A stretch of DNA of 64,000 nt from Zygnema cylindricum. Lineage: Eukaryota; Streptophyta; Zygnematophyceae; Zygnematales; Zygnemataceae. Under the pieces are notes generated by a model, which had not been told where the DNA came from, searched no databases, and was given only the letters and a program-made list of their open reading frames with translations. This document shows positions 1 through 11,955 of this stretch, piece after piece. The translations under genes were made by a program, and so were the position numbers. The first letter of the stretch is position 1. Every line of letters begins with the position of its first letter. The DNA lies in NCBI GenBank assembly GCA_037447655.1, contig JBBHKE010003132.1:1-64000 (forward strand), written 5' to 3'.

Positions 1-1190
1 TTGAGTAATATGTTTATTGATATACTTTTGTTTATCTAATGTTTATGTGAGATTGCACTCTTTTTGTTATTATTTATTTATGTTGTTTTATATATGCTTG
101 ATATGCATTGTTTATGCATTTGTCCTAGGGTTTGTTTATGTCGATTATTCCATCAAACCTGATGTTGTCATAGGGTTTATTTATGTTTATTATTCCATGA
201 AACCCTAAATGTAGTTGTATGTTAAATGGAGGATGCATTTCAAATGATTGTTCGTCGACCTATTTTTGTTTAGCTTTAGCTTTTTGCATGATAGTTTGGG
301 TGGCTTCTGCGGTCTATTTTAGACCAAAGAACAACAGACCGCAACGTCACAAGACCATACAATATAAACATATCTTAAAATGTAACCAAACTAGAATGTC
401 GTCCTATAAAAGCGCTAGACCACGTGACGACCGATTCCACGATTGTAACTAAAATTCCACCTCTCAATGTGAAAATTGGCAAACACATCGCATCAAACCT
501 AGCTTATATCTCCTCTTATGCAACACGTCATACTCTACCACTGTGGTAAGCATATCAATAGCGTCCTCCATAGTTGACACGTATTAAAATTCAATTTTTT
601 TTGCACCCACCAAATCACAATGCGGATGTGTTTTCTTTGCTTGGGGAAGACCTAATTCCTCACCAGCGCCATCGAACTCGTACCATCATTGTACGTAGTC
701 CAACAACGACTAAAAATCTCGAATTTACCAAGGATTTCCCAAACCAGATGGAAGCTTATACAAATGGCAAATTTAAACTGTGAAAAAATTCCATTTCAAA
801 TGTGAATGTAAAAATATATAGAGTCATAATTATTATGAATTTTAACAACCGCCTTAAAGTGCACTTGATTTAAAAACCCTAATCTAATTATAAAGAGGTA
901 TACTACGCAGTAGGTTACAAAGGTAAGTACGACCAAATTTAATGTCCCTATCTAATCGGAAAAAAACATTTAAGAAAATACATTTATAAAAAATACAAAA
1001 AAATACAAATTGTAGGACGCACTATGAAGAAGCATATACGCGTGACAAAACAAGGAAAATTGACGCTTAATTACCCTTTACACCCCCCCTCAAGCTAAAA
1101 TTATAAAAGAGATTTAGACGGAAAAAAAAAAGGAAATTTAACCACTATGAAAAGAATGAAAACGAAAGCCACAAGATAGACGATGTTTTT
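1..1190. other. AT-rich stretch without a recognised gene
   Basis: I see no protein family or RNA gene here. A 45-bp unit beginning AGGGTTTGTTTATG at 127 is repeated imperfectly at 172. The short open frames have no recognisable motif. Confidence 0.5.
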
Positions 1191-1199
1191 CAAAATAAG

Positions 1200-2480
1200 G
1201 TTGATGGAGAAATTTTCTGTTATAATTCGCCATCTGACCCGAAGCTTTCACATATACAATTTGGAGAGTGCCATCTTTAAGCGCTCTCGAGACTTATGGT
1301 AGGCGGTGTCAATAAGTTTGGTTCGTTTTTGATAAACATGTTTACGAATAAAAGCAAGGGCTCTTTGAAAAGTGGAGAGACATAAATCAGAGTTGAAAGA
1401 GGGACTCCAAGATTGCAAAGAAGGGCCCTAAGTTAGTTGGCTTCCACTGCAACATGATAAGCAGCCTTGTATTCCGCTTCCATACAACAGGAAACAGTAA
1501 TAAGTTGCAAAAATAACACGAGCTAAGAGAGAGTTCATCTTGGGCCCAGTCGTAGTCAATAAAGTTGTTAAGAGTAGTGAAGAAAAACGAGGGGCAAGTG
1601 AAAAAAAAAATGTAGGAAAAAAAAAAACACGTTTAGAGGTGGCAAAGTGATCAAAAGAAAGGCGCTACAACAGTTGATTGAGCTTGGTGACACGGATACC
1701 AATATTCGGACGGGTGGCTTATATTGCATGCATGAGGGCGTCAAACATAGTGTGGTAAGTAGCATGAAGTAAGCGAGAGAGAAGAGAATTAAATTTCGGT
1801 AAGAGAGGAAAATTGGCATCTAACGAAGTGGATATGGAGGAGCACTCTGTCCTTCAAATGGGGTTCAAAATGTCAAAGTTGAAAACATGTAGAGAGAGAC
1901 AACGAGTTTTGGTAGAGAAGTTCCAAAAAACTTGGATGCCTAAACAATGGGGAATTTGCCTAATCAATAGTTTCTTTATGTCAAACTTGCCGTGAAATAA
2001 TGATTTGACATATGAAATTTCAAAGGGGGAAATATTATGTCATCGACAAAAGTGGTAACAATGATTAAAGTGTGGCGAATATGAATAAGTACAAAACTCG
2101 AAACCTATACGAGGAAAACTTACTTGTCGCATAGTGCCATCAATTGGGTGATTTGACACAAGGGAAGATTGTTTTAAGCCATAGAGGGTTTTCATAAGAT
2201 GAAAAACTAAGTGTTCAAAATTGAGGGAAATGTAACCTTCCGGCTGATGTACACAAATGTCTTTTGAAGGGACTCCATTCAAAAATGCATTTTTGACATC
2301 CATTTGATGAACATGGAAGTCATTTTCAACGGTTTAACAAAGGAATGTACGGATCGATGTCAAACAACCCACAAGGGACATAGTTTTCTTTGAAGTCAAT
2401 ACCTTCAATTGGCAAGAAACCTCTTGCCACCATAAAAGCTTTATGTTCGTCCAAAAAGCAGCTGACTTTGTTTCAATAAC
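1200..2480 (-). pseudogene. Decayed Ty1/copia pol fragment (reverse transcriptase and RNase H)
   Basis: Read on the minus strand, pieces of a copia-type polyprotein appear in the expected order but in different frames. An RT start resembling ARGF...EGIDF lies near 2390-2450. The RT core HQMDVKNAFLNG, followed by QPEGY, lies near 2240-2310, and TLYGLKQ near 2170-2200. An RNase H motif MEAEYKAA lies near 1440-1500. The C-terminal RTKLID and DGTLQIVYV motifs lie near 1230-1325. Frameshifts and stops break every segment, so nothing can be translated whole. It is more diverged than the other copia copies here and probably belongs to a different lineage. No LTRs were found around it. Confidence 0.75.
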
Positions 2481-2489
2481 ATTTTCCTA

Positions 2490-5400
2490 ATGGTGGGCAT
2501 TAGGTCGTTTAAGCAACTCTCATAGAGATGGGAGTTGAGATGAGAGAGGAACAAACATTGCCAAATAGTCGCAGGCAAGAACGACATGCCTCTATTGTTT
2601 TAACAAGATGAGAGGGAGGGGCCTAAGACAAAAGATGATTTTGACGAGGTAGTACCGGAGGGTCAAAATTGAAAGGATGGGGTGAGAGTGGAGTGGTTTG
2701 AGGTATAGATTCAACAGTGGCAATAGGAGTACTAGCAAAAGTGTTGTTTTTAAAGTGTTATTTCTAAAATCTTTATGTCATGCCGCATCACGGCGGCGCA
2801 TCAAATTATATTTATTTACATGGTAATGGTCTTTAATATAAAGGACGCCACACTAATTTACTCATGGGGATATTTCGGTGTCGACAGGGCCGTACATATT
2901 TTATTTCGACGCCGTGCAACCCGCGGACGTTTCAGATTATGTCCGCGAAGTCATCAGCCGCCGGAATTTACGCGAACCGATGTGGTGTGCTGTCCGAGAA
3001 TTTGGCGAACCGACATACTTCGTCGGCCGGAATTTCCGCGACCAAGTTTGAATCGATGTACGGACGGTCGCGAACCGAAACATCAACTCCAAATAATGTC
3101 GACGCCAGCGTGGATTCGAACGCTAATCTACGACCACGAAGGATACAGACAAATGAACGATCCGGATGCGAACTACACCCGTCGACGCAAATTGGTCCAT
3201 TTTAAGTCGTGCACCCTTGGAGGTCGCATGCATTTACATGTAGCATAGGAAGGGTTTTTATCCGTTGGTTGTAGATTTTGTAACGTAAGGCAGACAATTC
3301 TGGTCACTTATTGGCCATAATCCAAACTAGGCGCAAACAACAACATAAAGCGCATGTATTTGCAGTAAGTTAGGCGCTCAGTTGTAGACTCCATACTTAG
3401 CGAGTTTTAGGAGAATTCTGTGCTCACAATTTCAAGAGCACATGAATTCTCATTTCTGAAGATTTGACCTAAACTTTGAGGATTTTTCTTGTGAAATTGT
3501 CAGGATAGTTTTAGTGACTATTTTTCTGGTCATTAAAAGTTCTGCTGCTTAGCTCTTACTTTCTTTCTCTGTAAACCTGCCTTACAAATTAATCTACGCG
3601 GCTCACGCCGAGGCCTAACCGGTTTCCCTTCACTTTTTCTCGCGTCCTATCAAGTGGATTTCTGCTCGGCCTTCTTTCTCAAGCTGTTGCTGAACCTTGG
3701 ATTGTGATTGGACAGTTTTGGGTTTGCTTCTTGTGGTTTTCTGCGTGATAGTGGACTAGGGTTGGCTTTCCTAGTATGTTTCTGTGTGACTAAATCTGGT
3801 TATCTCAGATTTGCTCGCAATTTGCTACATTTTCAGTTTGTGTGTTGTGAAATTGAGTTAAATATTTATTTATTGAACTCCTGTAAGGAATATAAACTGA
3901 CCAAGGAGCCTAGTGGCTATCCGTTGGCATAATAATAAACTGAGCCTCCTAGCTTCCTCTCTCACCCTACCTTGATTTTTCTTATGATATGTTTATTTGC
4001 TGCTTGCTGCTAGTACATAATTAATCTCATTTGTTTTCTGAGATTTTAATGACTTTCTCACTTATTTCGTTATCATTTATCTTTTAGCTGGTTGTGTTGC
4101 ATGTTTATCATAATCTTTATCACATGCACGACATTTAGCCTCTCATTAGAAGAAGTTGTGAGAGGAGACTATTAGACTTAACAATTGTTTTGTGTGCTAG
4201 CCGTCAATATGTACCACAACTATAGTGAGAGTATCGTTTGTACCACACATTGTAGAAAATATGACATTTGACATTTGCATAGTCAATTTTAGAATAAATT
4301 ATTTTGTACAAACTAAGCATATATTAGGACGCATCACACATTGACGCGTGGCGAGATCTACGAAGTTCAAAATGAAATTACACGATAACTAAAAAGCGTG
4401 GGAACACCAAAATGGTCTCGTATGGTTATTGTTACATGCTGCTTGATATTTAAGATCGGACCTATGCGAGTCGCCTTTGCCTTCTTGTAGGGACCACATT
4501 GAATAAAGAACTCTATAGTGCATAATTTTTTGTCGGTGGCTACTTCTAAATAAAGGGGAGTTTGTCAATTTCCTCATATGTTAAATAATGCACTACATTG
4601 ATTTATATGACTGATAGTTCATGAAGATTTGTCCGTATTAGAGTTAAAGTAGAAGTACTCTTCAAAGGTACTGATGTGCATAGGTGCAGTAACATAGACG
4701 CAAGTGACTGGTTATTGTGTAGTAGAATTTTTTTTTAGTATACTAGTTAAACACTTTTGGTGTTTTTTAGCAATTACTTTTGAAATGATATGAGAATCAA
4801 AAGGTTAGATTTTGGGACCTTTGGCAAGTTATGTCTTTGTACATCATTGAGCATTTCGCATGTAGCTTTGCAAGTTGCATGCACATGTTGTATTTTACAC
4901 GTAGGTATAGTTTGAGTCGATTTTAAATCATGCAATGCATTTGGCAATGTCTCAAAGTTTATGTCCCAAAAGGTGTCTTTTTGAGTGTTTATGCTTAGTG
5001 TTTTGTAATGGGTTATAGTTCAGCAACTACACCGGTAGTCATAGAACAACAAGAAAAACGTTGAAAGAAGAGTGTGTTTATTGAAAGCCGTAGGTCTTTT
5101 GGAAAGAGAGAACATAGAGGTGGGGGGGGAAAAGACACAACTGGATGATTTAGAGGGGAAAGAGGTGAGATAGGTAAATTTTGTTGGGGGGAGTTGTATG
5201 CCAAAAAGGTGCCTCTCGCCTACTTGTTTTATTTTTGTTGGCCACGTAGGCTCGTGTTCCAACGCTGGAAATTGTTAAAGATTCTTGAAAGGCAAAACTT
5301 AATCTAATATTTGAACGAGCGGACGACATTTAATATTTATACGAACGAATTAAATTGTAATATTTGGACGTGCCTCACATATCATTTTACGAACATACTT

Positions 5401-5525
5401 CTGATGTTTTAAGAACCCACAGTCCCTTCTAAGAATGCCAATGGATAATAGAAGCGAAAGAGGATATCCCACTTCAATGATTCTCTCGTGGCTCTTTGTG
5501 GATTTGAATCCACTATTTTCGATGG
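2490..5525. other. Gene-poor stretch, no firm feature
   Basis: The longest open frame (2775-3248, plus, 157 codons) has no family resemblance and overlaps another open frame, so I do not call it. A minus-strand frame of about 65 codons near 4380-4575 looks faintly protein-like but is unrecognised. The rest is AT-rich filler. Confidence 0.4.
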
Positions 5526-5533
5526 CACATGGC

Positions 5534-5760
5534 CTAAAATAATTGTAAAGTTGTTATCGCGTCTATCGTGGACCGCACGTTACTTTTCCAAGTGTACCAA
5601 TTGTACGCGTTCAGTTTGGGGCAAGTGTATTTGAGGACACTAACCACAAACACGATAGAATGAGCGATTGCGTCATAGATGCGAAAAAGCAAAAAATGGC
5701 CGGTCAAGGTTGTCGCTTGAAAGTTTGGAGAATCTTGGCGAATCTCCAATAATCGTGTTA
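5534..5760 (-). pseudogene. Possible copia gag remnant
   Basis: The minus-strand frame includes PKLNAYNWYTWKSNVRSTI, which resembles the LNG-x-NY-x-x-WK block at the start of plant copia gag (UBN2-type) domains. It ends at a stop and no zinc knuckle follows. The match is one short motif, so the call is weak. Confidence 0.25.
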
Positions 5761-5947
5761 TATATATGTATATATATGTGTGTATACATGTAAACGTATA
5801 TATATGTACATATATATACATATATATACATATATATATCTATATATGTGTATATATGTCATTATATATGTATAAATATATTTATATATACATATATATA
5901 TACACACATATATATACACATACATATGTATATATATATATATATAA
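5757..5947. repeat. TA/TATG/TACA-rich microsatellite
   Basis: About 190 bp of alternating TATATG, TATACA and TATATA units. The open frames on both strands rich in Tyr and Ile are artefacts of this repeat. Confidence 0.95.
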
Positions 5948-6169
5948 AATTGAACTGGCAATAAATTTAAAGCAGAAAAAAAGAAAACATCTTTTAAACA
6001 AAATTATTACACCATTATGTGACCAAAATGTTAGAGTCATGCTCTAGCCGGAATTGTTGGTACTTAGTTGAGCATATGGTGAGAGATCTCGGTATTATTC
6101 AGTTTTGTAGTACGACTTCTATTTTTGAGAATCAGTGATATTGCGATTGTAAGTTATTAATGCAATTCT

Positions 6170-6754
6170 GTGTCTATTGCAAAACTCTATCATGCTACCG
6201 CCTTTATAAACATATGCCTCTATTTCCTGTTTTACTAATTGCAGCCTCTCAATAGTCTCACTCTTATAAATCTGACTTAGTGCTTCCCATATCTCTGAAG
6301 ACTTGGTAAGACTTAAAAGAGTGATAGCTATGGACTTAGACACGTATCTAAGTATGAGATGTTTTGTTATAGTGTTTTTGTATTCCTATATTTTTCTGTC
6401 TTTTTCTTCAGGTTTAATCCCTACAAGTGGTAACATAGCTGAGAGCCTAGCTCCCCTTACCATAGGTGTCTCTTTTTCCTTCTCCCCTATTTCCCCATCC
6501 ACGGAAAGGTTTTTCCCTTCACCTTCCGTTGCATCTGAACTCCAGTTGATATTCTGGGCAGCCTCAGACAATTCTCTATAGTAAGCTCCTCCAAAGCCAG
6601 GTGGCGGACATCTCACTTGTCTCGGAACAAATCCCCATAAGTGTTTCTCGAAAAGCAATCCCTCCATCGTAAACTCCCAATAAGTTAAGTCTGTTCCATC
6701 GAACATAGGCACCCTAGATGGTGGGCCTATAACCTGAAACTCTGAGACCTCCAT
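6170..6754 (-). pseudogene. Truncated copia gag, second copy of the composite element
   Basis: The frame begins MEVSEFQVIGPPSRVP at 6754, just as in the complete copy at 51192. Homology continues through the AYVYKGGSMIEFCN block near 6180 and then stops abruptly. There is at least one interrupting stop, between the N-terminal part (6754-6386) and the part starting at 6343. No zinc knuckle, protease or pol follows. The ATG lies 19 bp inside the adjoining LTR, as in the other copies. This is a 5' end of an element (LTR plus partial gag), cut off at about 6170. Confidence 0.8.
6722..6734 (-). promoter_or_regulatory. Primer-binding site, internal initiator-tRNA type
   Basis: The minus strand reads GGTTATAGGCCCA directly after the LTR. 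This is one base from GGTTATGGGCCCA, the complement of the anticodon stem-loop of eukaryotic initiator tRNA-Met. Confidence 0.7.
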
Positions 6755-7913
6755 TGGCCCTCAGAGTAGGAAGATCCAAAAGAAGCTAATCTAGATAGTG
6801 TCGACTCCAATTTGATATAAACCCAAATGACTGACCCCTTGACAGTCAAAACCCCAATATAGATTCACCCCTGTGAAATAACACTTTCTGTGTGCTCAGT
6901 TCCACCACAGAATGCAAAGTTAGAATATGAGATTTGGACACATTCACCCACTTTGACTTTCCCTTAGAAATACCGCCACCCTAGCAAAAAAAAACTCTGA
7001 CTGACTACACTTCTGTGTAGCCTTGACTCCCGTGAGTCCGCAGCAAATAGAATCACTGTAAATGGTCAAGTAAATTGATAGTTATGGCTGGCCAAAGTCT
7101 GCCATTTATACAAGGTGCTCTCTGGGAGAGACAGCTACCTACCCAAAATTTTCTAAGTCCTATTCCCCCTCTAAAACTTTATCTACTGAAGTACGTCACC
7201 AATCAAATTACTGTGTCGTACAGAAAAGTACAGTTGCCGATGTACTTTCTGTACGGCCATTATACGACATGGCCAAAATGTCGACACGTGTCAAAATGGG
7301 ACTTGTTCCCGTAATCTCCGGAGTTCCCGTAATCGAATGTTATCACGCCACGTGTCATTTGACGTGGCAAAGACCGTAAAACGCCCAAAGTACTTCTTAC
7401 GTGATCGCGGCGCCTATCGCAACTGTCCGATCAAAATTGGCTGTAATCATAGCCGTTGAAATTAGACGCTCGGTACTTGTTTCGCGGTCGAAACAAGTAC
7501 GCAATATCCGTTTCATAAAACATTGAAACCGTACTCCGTACTACCTAAAATATTTTTCCATGTGCTACATATCTATTTTCCGTTAAACGAACTAGTCTAC
7601 GTGTTACCTTTTAAATATGTGTCAAACCCTACATACACTAGCATTATTCTAAACTTAACGGCTAGAACTAACGGCTTCCTTGACTGGCGGCAGGTACTAG
7701 GATCAAACCATGTGCTAGTCATCCTTTTTATGAACCTTCTAAATTTACTTGTCTCTCTTTGAGAACTCAGGCAGCCATGACTTTGTCTCCCTATCCAGCC
7801 TTCAGTGACTACAACAAGTATGGGGGCTTGGATAAGGGAGTCAGAGGCAGACTGCCTCTGCTCTTTTTCTATCCTATTACAAACATAGAAAATACTCAAA
7901 TATCAATACTTCA
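6735..7913 (-). repeat. Copia LTR (minus), internal LTR of the composite element
   Basis: The 3' boundary is set by the conserved ending TTTCA at 6735, followed by the primer-binding site. The start near 7913 (TGAAGTATTGATATTTGAG) aligns loosely with the LTR start at 50164 through the shared TATTTTCTA and GAGGCAGTCT blocks. It is about 1.18 kb long. On its upstream side it joins truncated pol directly; on its downstream side it leads into a fresh gag start. It therefore sits between two partial internal regions. Confidence 0.75.
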
Positions 7914-10870
7914 TAAACCCTAGTTCTTGCAATAATGACTTGACCCACATCAGTTCTTTCACAACAGAACAAAAGGCTATGTACTCAGCCTCCATATTGG
8001 ACTGAGCAACCACCTTTTGTTGTTTGCTAATCCAACAACAAGCACCTTCCCCCACGTATAACACATATCAAAAAGTGCATTGTCTCATAGGTGCATCCCC
8101 GTAACTGGCATCACTCCAAGTAGTGATCTCAGTGTGCTCCCCTCCCAAATGCAACCATAAATCCCTAGTTCCCACGAAGTATCTCATGACTCTCTTAGCT
8201 GCCTCCCAGTCTCTCTTCCTATGTTCATTAAGACTCCTACTAAGGACTCCAACTGCTGCTGCTATGTTCGGTCTAGTACAATTCATAAAGTAAATCAAGC
8301 TTCCTACAACCTTTCTGTAAGGAATAGACTTCATAAATTGTCTCTCTTCTGGACTCATCTGATCATCTTGTATCATCACTCCTCCTTTTGCACTCCCATC
8401 ACTTACTTACTTCAAGTCCATGGGAGTGGTAGAAGTGTTTGCCTTTTCCATCTGAAATTTCTCAAGCATATTTTGGATAGCTTCTTTCAGAGTTAGTCTG
8501 ATTATCATCTTTCCCCTATCTCTTTCCATTTGAATCCCCAAAATATATCTAGCCTCCCCTAAATCTTTCATGTCAAATCTGCTTCTAAGATCTCTCTTTA
8601 GCATATTGATCTTTTCCATAAACTAACTTAACACCAATAAATCATCCACATAAATTGCAATAAAAATCATACCATTCTCATCCTCAAACATATAAATAGA
8701 ATGGTTAGAAGTGATCCGAATATATCCCAAACCTGTGAAAAACTCATCTAGTTTCTTGTTCCATTGTCTCGGAGCCTGCTTCAGCCCATATAAAGACTCT
8801 ATGAGCCTGCAGACTTTGCTCTCCTCTCCTTCCTCTGTAAATCCCTGTGGTTGTCGCATGAAGATCTCTTCCTCTAGTTCACCATTGAGGAAGGCGGTCT
8901 TGCTATCCATCTGGTGTATTTCCATGTCTTCCGCTGCTGCTAGACTAAGGAGAATCCTTACAGATGGGAACCGAACCACCGAAGGAAAGGTCTCCTTATA
9001 ATCTATCCCCTCTTTCTGGGTGAACCCTTTTTCTACCAACCGAGCCTTATATCTCTCAATGGTATTATGTGGGTTCAGTTTCAATTTATATACCCATTTG
9101 CACCCGATAGGTTTTTTGTTTGGAGGACAATCCACCAGCTCCCAAGTATTAGCTTCCATGATGGAAGCCATCTCATCATTTATGGCTCTTACCCATCGCT
9201 CTTTCTCCGGACTGTCTATAGCCTCCGAGTATGACTGAGGCTCATCTGGGTGAGATAGCTTCGTTACCTTATGAGCAGCCTGTTTTTCTTGTAGTCTTTT
9301 GCTGCTCCTCCGTCCTCCCTCAAAGTCTGAAGCACGAATGGAGGGAAGTCTCGGGTTCCCCCTTACCGTCTCATCGGCTCCCCTATCCATGGAAGTCAGT
9401 TCTGGCTCCTCTTCCTCTCTCTCCTCAGAGTGTGTAGAAATGTGAGGAGATTCCGATATATCTCCCCCATCGTGGATATCCCCTGAATCTGCAATCACGT
9501 TTTCACTTGTGTCCCTTCTGGGAAGATCTAAGTCTTCTTCACTCTCGAACTCAAAACTGATTTTGGTTTTCTTACTGTATTTAAAAGGATCAAATGTCTT
9601 TCCTTCATCCATGACAACTAGATGTTTTACCAGAATGATATCTTGTTTATGCAAGTCATAGACTTTATATCCCTTGACATCCTCATCATATCCCACAAAA
9701 TATCCCGGTTTCCCTTTAGCATCTAGTTTCCAGTTTTTTTTATCTGTGTCAAGACTGTAAACTTGACTACCGAATACTTTCAAGTGAGAAATATCTGGTT
9801 TCCTTCCAACCCATCTCTCATAAGGTGACATTCCTTTAACGGTTGTAGTGAGGACTCTATTCTTAATGTAATTGGCACAGTTCATAGCTTCTGCCCAAAA
9901 TCTTCTGACATACTACACACATTATCTCCCAAAGTCCGGTTTAACCTTTCAGCTACCTCATTTTGTTCTGGATTATTCGGTAAAGTTTTTTGATGCTGAA
10001 CTCCCTCATCTCTCAAGTATTCCTCAAACTAGTTAGAGGTGTACTCTCCCCCGTTATCACTCCTTATTCGCTTAATAGGGGTTCCGTGCAACTTCTCACT
10101 CCAAGCTTGGTATTCTTTGAAATACTTTCGTGTTTCAAACTTTGTTTTTAGAAAATATACTCTAGAATATCTGGACCAATCATCAATATTTGTCAGCATA
10201 TACCTCTTCCCCCCAACCGAAGGTACTCTTGCTGGTCCCCAAATATCTGTGTGGACCACATCTAGTACTTTATCGCCTCTATACGTGGCAGTTTTGGGAA
10301 AGGGGAGTCTGTGAGCCTTACCATGGGCACAGCCACTACAATCATCCATCATATCATTGTCCCCAAACTGAATGCCTTCTACTACACCAAGCTTCTTCAT
10401 TTCCCTCAGCCTATCAAAATGCACATGCCCCAACCGTTTATGCGAGATAGTCAAGTTCGAGACACCACCATAGTAAGCACTCTTTTTTTCATTACTCAGG
10501 TTAAGCCTAAAGATTTTTTGGCTACCCTTATCTGCTGTGAAGTAGACTTCATCTCCGTACTTAGCTATATGGACTCCCTTTCTAGTGAACGTATCAAAAT
10601 CTTTGTCATCTAATACAAAAGTAGACACAAGATTTTTACTCAGCTGAGGAATGTAGAGCTTATCTGAGAAGGTGAGTATAGAAGTCTTACCCTCCACTAC
10701 AACTTTCAAATCTACCGAGCCCACTAGATCTGTGGTAACTATTCTCCCATCCCCATACTTTATTTCTACAGTATGGATCTTTCTTAGTTTAGTGAAAAGG
10801 TGCCTGTCACGGCACATATGCATGGATGCACCTGAATCAATGATCCATCCTTCCTCTGGAGCTTCCCGAA
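7914..10870 (-). pseudogene. copia pol: protease, integrase, RT, truncated RNase H
   Basis: The protease active site GWIIDSGASMHMC is near 10830. The integrase zinc-binding region (H-x4-H, CSGC) is near 10340-10430, with catalytic Asp residues in HTDIWGP and SDNGGEY and the Glu in the PEQN...VAERLN block near 9950. The RT has CKWVYKLKLN, a catalytic Asp in QMDSKTAFLNG and YVDDLL near 8640. RNase H begins TWSDASYGDA and passes MEAEY near 7990. Breaks are a stop after SNN-like residues near 10029, a frameshift near 9900, a stop at about 8622 and further breaks near 8400 and 8067. The last part of RNase H is missing where the LTR begins. Non-functional. Confidence 0.85.
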
Positions 10871-11039
10871 TGTCTCCAAAAGCACACTTCTATTTCCGAG
10901 GAATCTCCTTCTCCTCCAAATTCTCGTCAAGGAGAAGCTCCCCATCCTCCTCAGAAGACTCGTCCTCCTCGATCTCTCCTTTCACTTGTTTGACCACAAG
11001 TGCTTTATTCTTCCCTCCAAAAGAACCCCCTCCACGGTT

Positions 11040-11955
11040 TTATTTGAGCCTCAGCTCCGACATCTTAATGCAATCAACTATAAAGTGTCTCGGCTTTTTG
11101 CACAAATAGCAAAGACCCTTTGGAGGCGTGGGTGCTCCAGATTGATCCCTTTTGAAGTTGTTGTACGGCTTCTTCGGATCCTTCCTCCACCGGTCTGTTC
11201 CAGCTGCTGGAGCTTGAACGCTCTTTCTTCCTCTGCGGATCTCGATGGTGTTCTCCTGCACGAGTATCATTCGGACCACGGTGTTCCATTTCCAAGAACT
11301 ATCATCCATTTCTTGCACTCGGTACACTATGTTTTCATGCTCCTCAGGCAGCTTCATGATGAGAGTGTTAACTTTCATCTTCATTGTGCTTGTCCATCTG
11401 GCACTCTCCATCTCCATATAAAGGCAAGAGAGATCACTAGAGTAATCTAACATCTTCCCCCTTTTGTATGTATAACTCCCCAACCTTTGCTCCAGGTGCT
11501 AGAGCTCCTGAATGGTACCCGCTCTATAGATCTCCACTAAAGTCATCCACAACTCCTAGGCCTTGAAGATGTGAAGATGAGAGGTCGCCAAAGCTTGAGT
11601 GAGGTGCCTCAAAATGAAATGCCTAGCATTCATGTTGGTGTACTCCCATATTTGAATATCGTTTTCCTTGGTCTTCACGGGTGCCGTGGCAAAAGGAGTA
11701 GGAGGTGTCTCCTTTCCTTTACCCTTTTCGGACACACTCTTGTCCCCATCGTCTGTCTCCTCCGTTGGAGCAGATGTTGTTGCGGAAAACCTCACTTCAT
11801 CAAACCCTGGTGGGGTCCCCTAAGATGGAAATTTCACTCGTCCACTAACGATACCCCAGTATCGTTTTTCACAGAATGCCCCTGTCATCATGGCTTCCCA
11901 ATAAATGAACCCAAATCCGTTGAAAATGGGCACCCTAGAGGGTGGGCCCACAACC
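11040..11955 (-). pseudogene. copia gag (nucleocapsid), composite element
   Basis: The gag frame starts at the LTR end and runs through VVGPPSRVP and the NARHFILRHLTQ block near 11620. It continues through MLDYSSDLSCLYMEMES and the stretch KLPEEHENIVYRVQ. It ends in a zinc knuckle CYLCKKPRHFIVDC (C-x2-C-x4-H-x4-C) near 11075-11115. The start codon region carries a small deletion relative to the other copies, and stops interrupt the frame near 11556 and 11040. Gag and the protease downstream share one frame, so the ancestral element made a single polyprotein. It would have packaged the element RNA. Confidence 0.8.
11943..11955 (-). promoter_or_regulatory. Primer-binding site, internal initiator-tRNA type
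   Basis: The minus strand reads GGTTGTGGGCCCA immediately after the LTR end TTGCA, one mismatch from the complement of the initiator tRNA-Met anticodon stem-loop. Confidence 0.7.

Noticed and set aside
2775-3248. 157-codon plus-strand gene
   Set aside because: No family resemblance, and it overlaps a second open frame of similar quality.
5758-6047. Tyr/Ile-rich open frames on both strands
   Set aside because: They arise from a TA-rich microsatellite.
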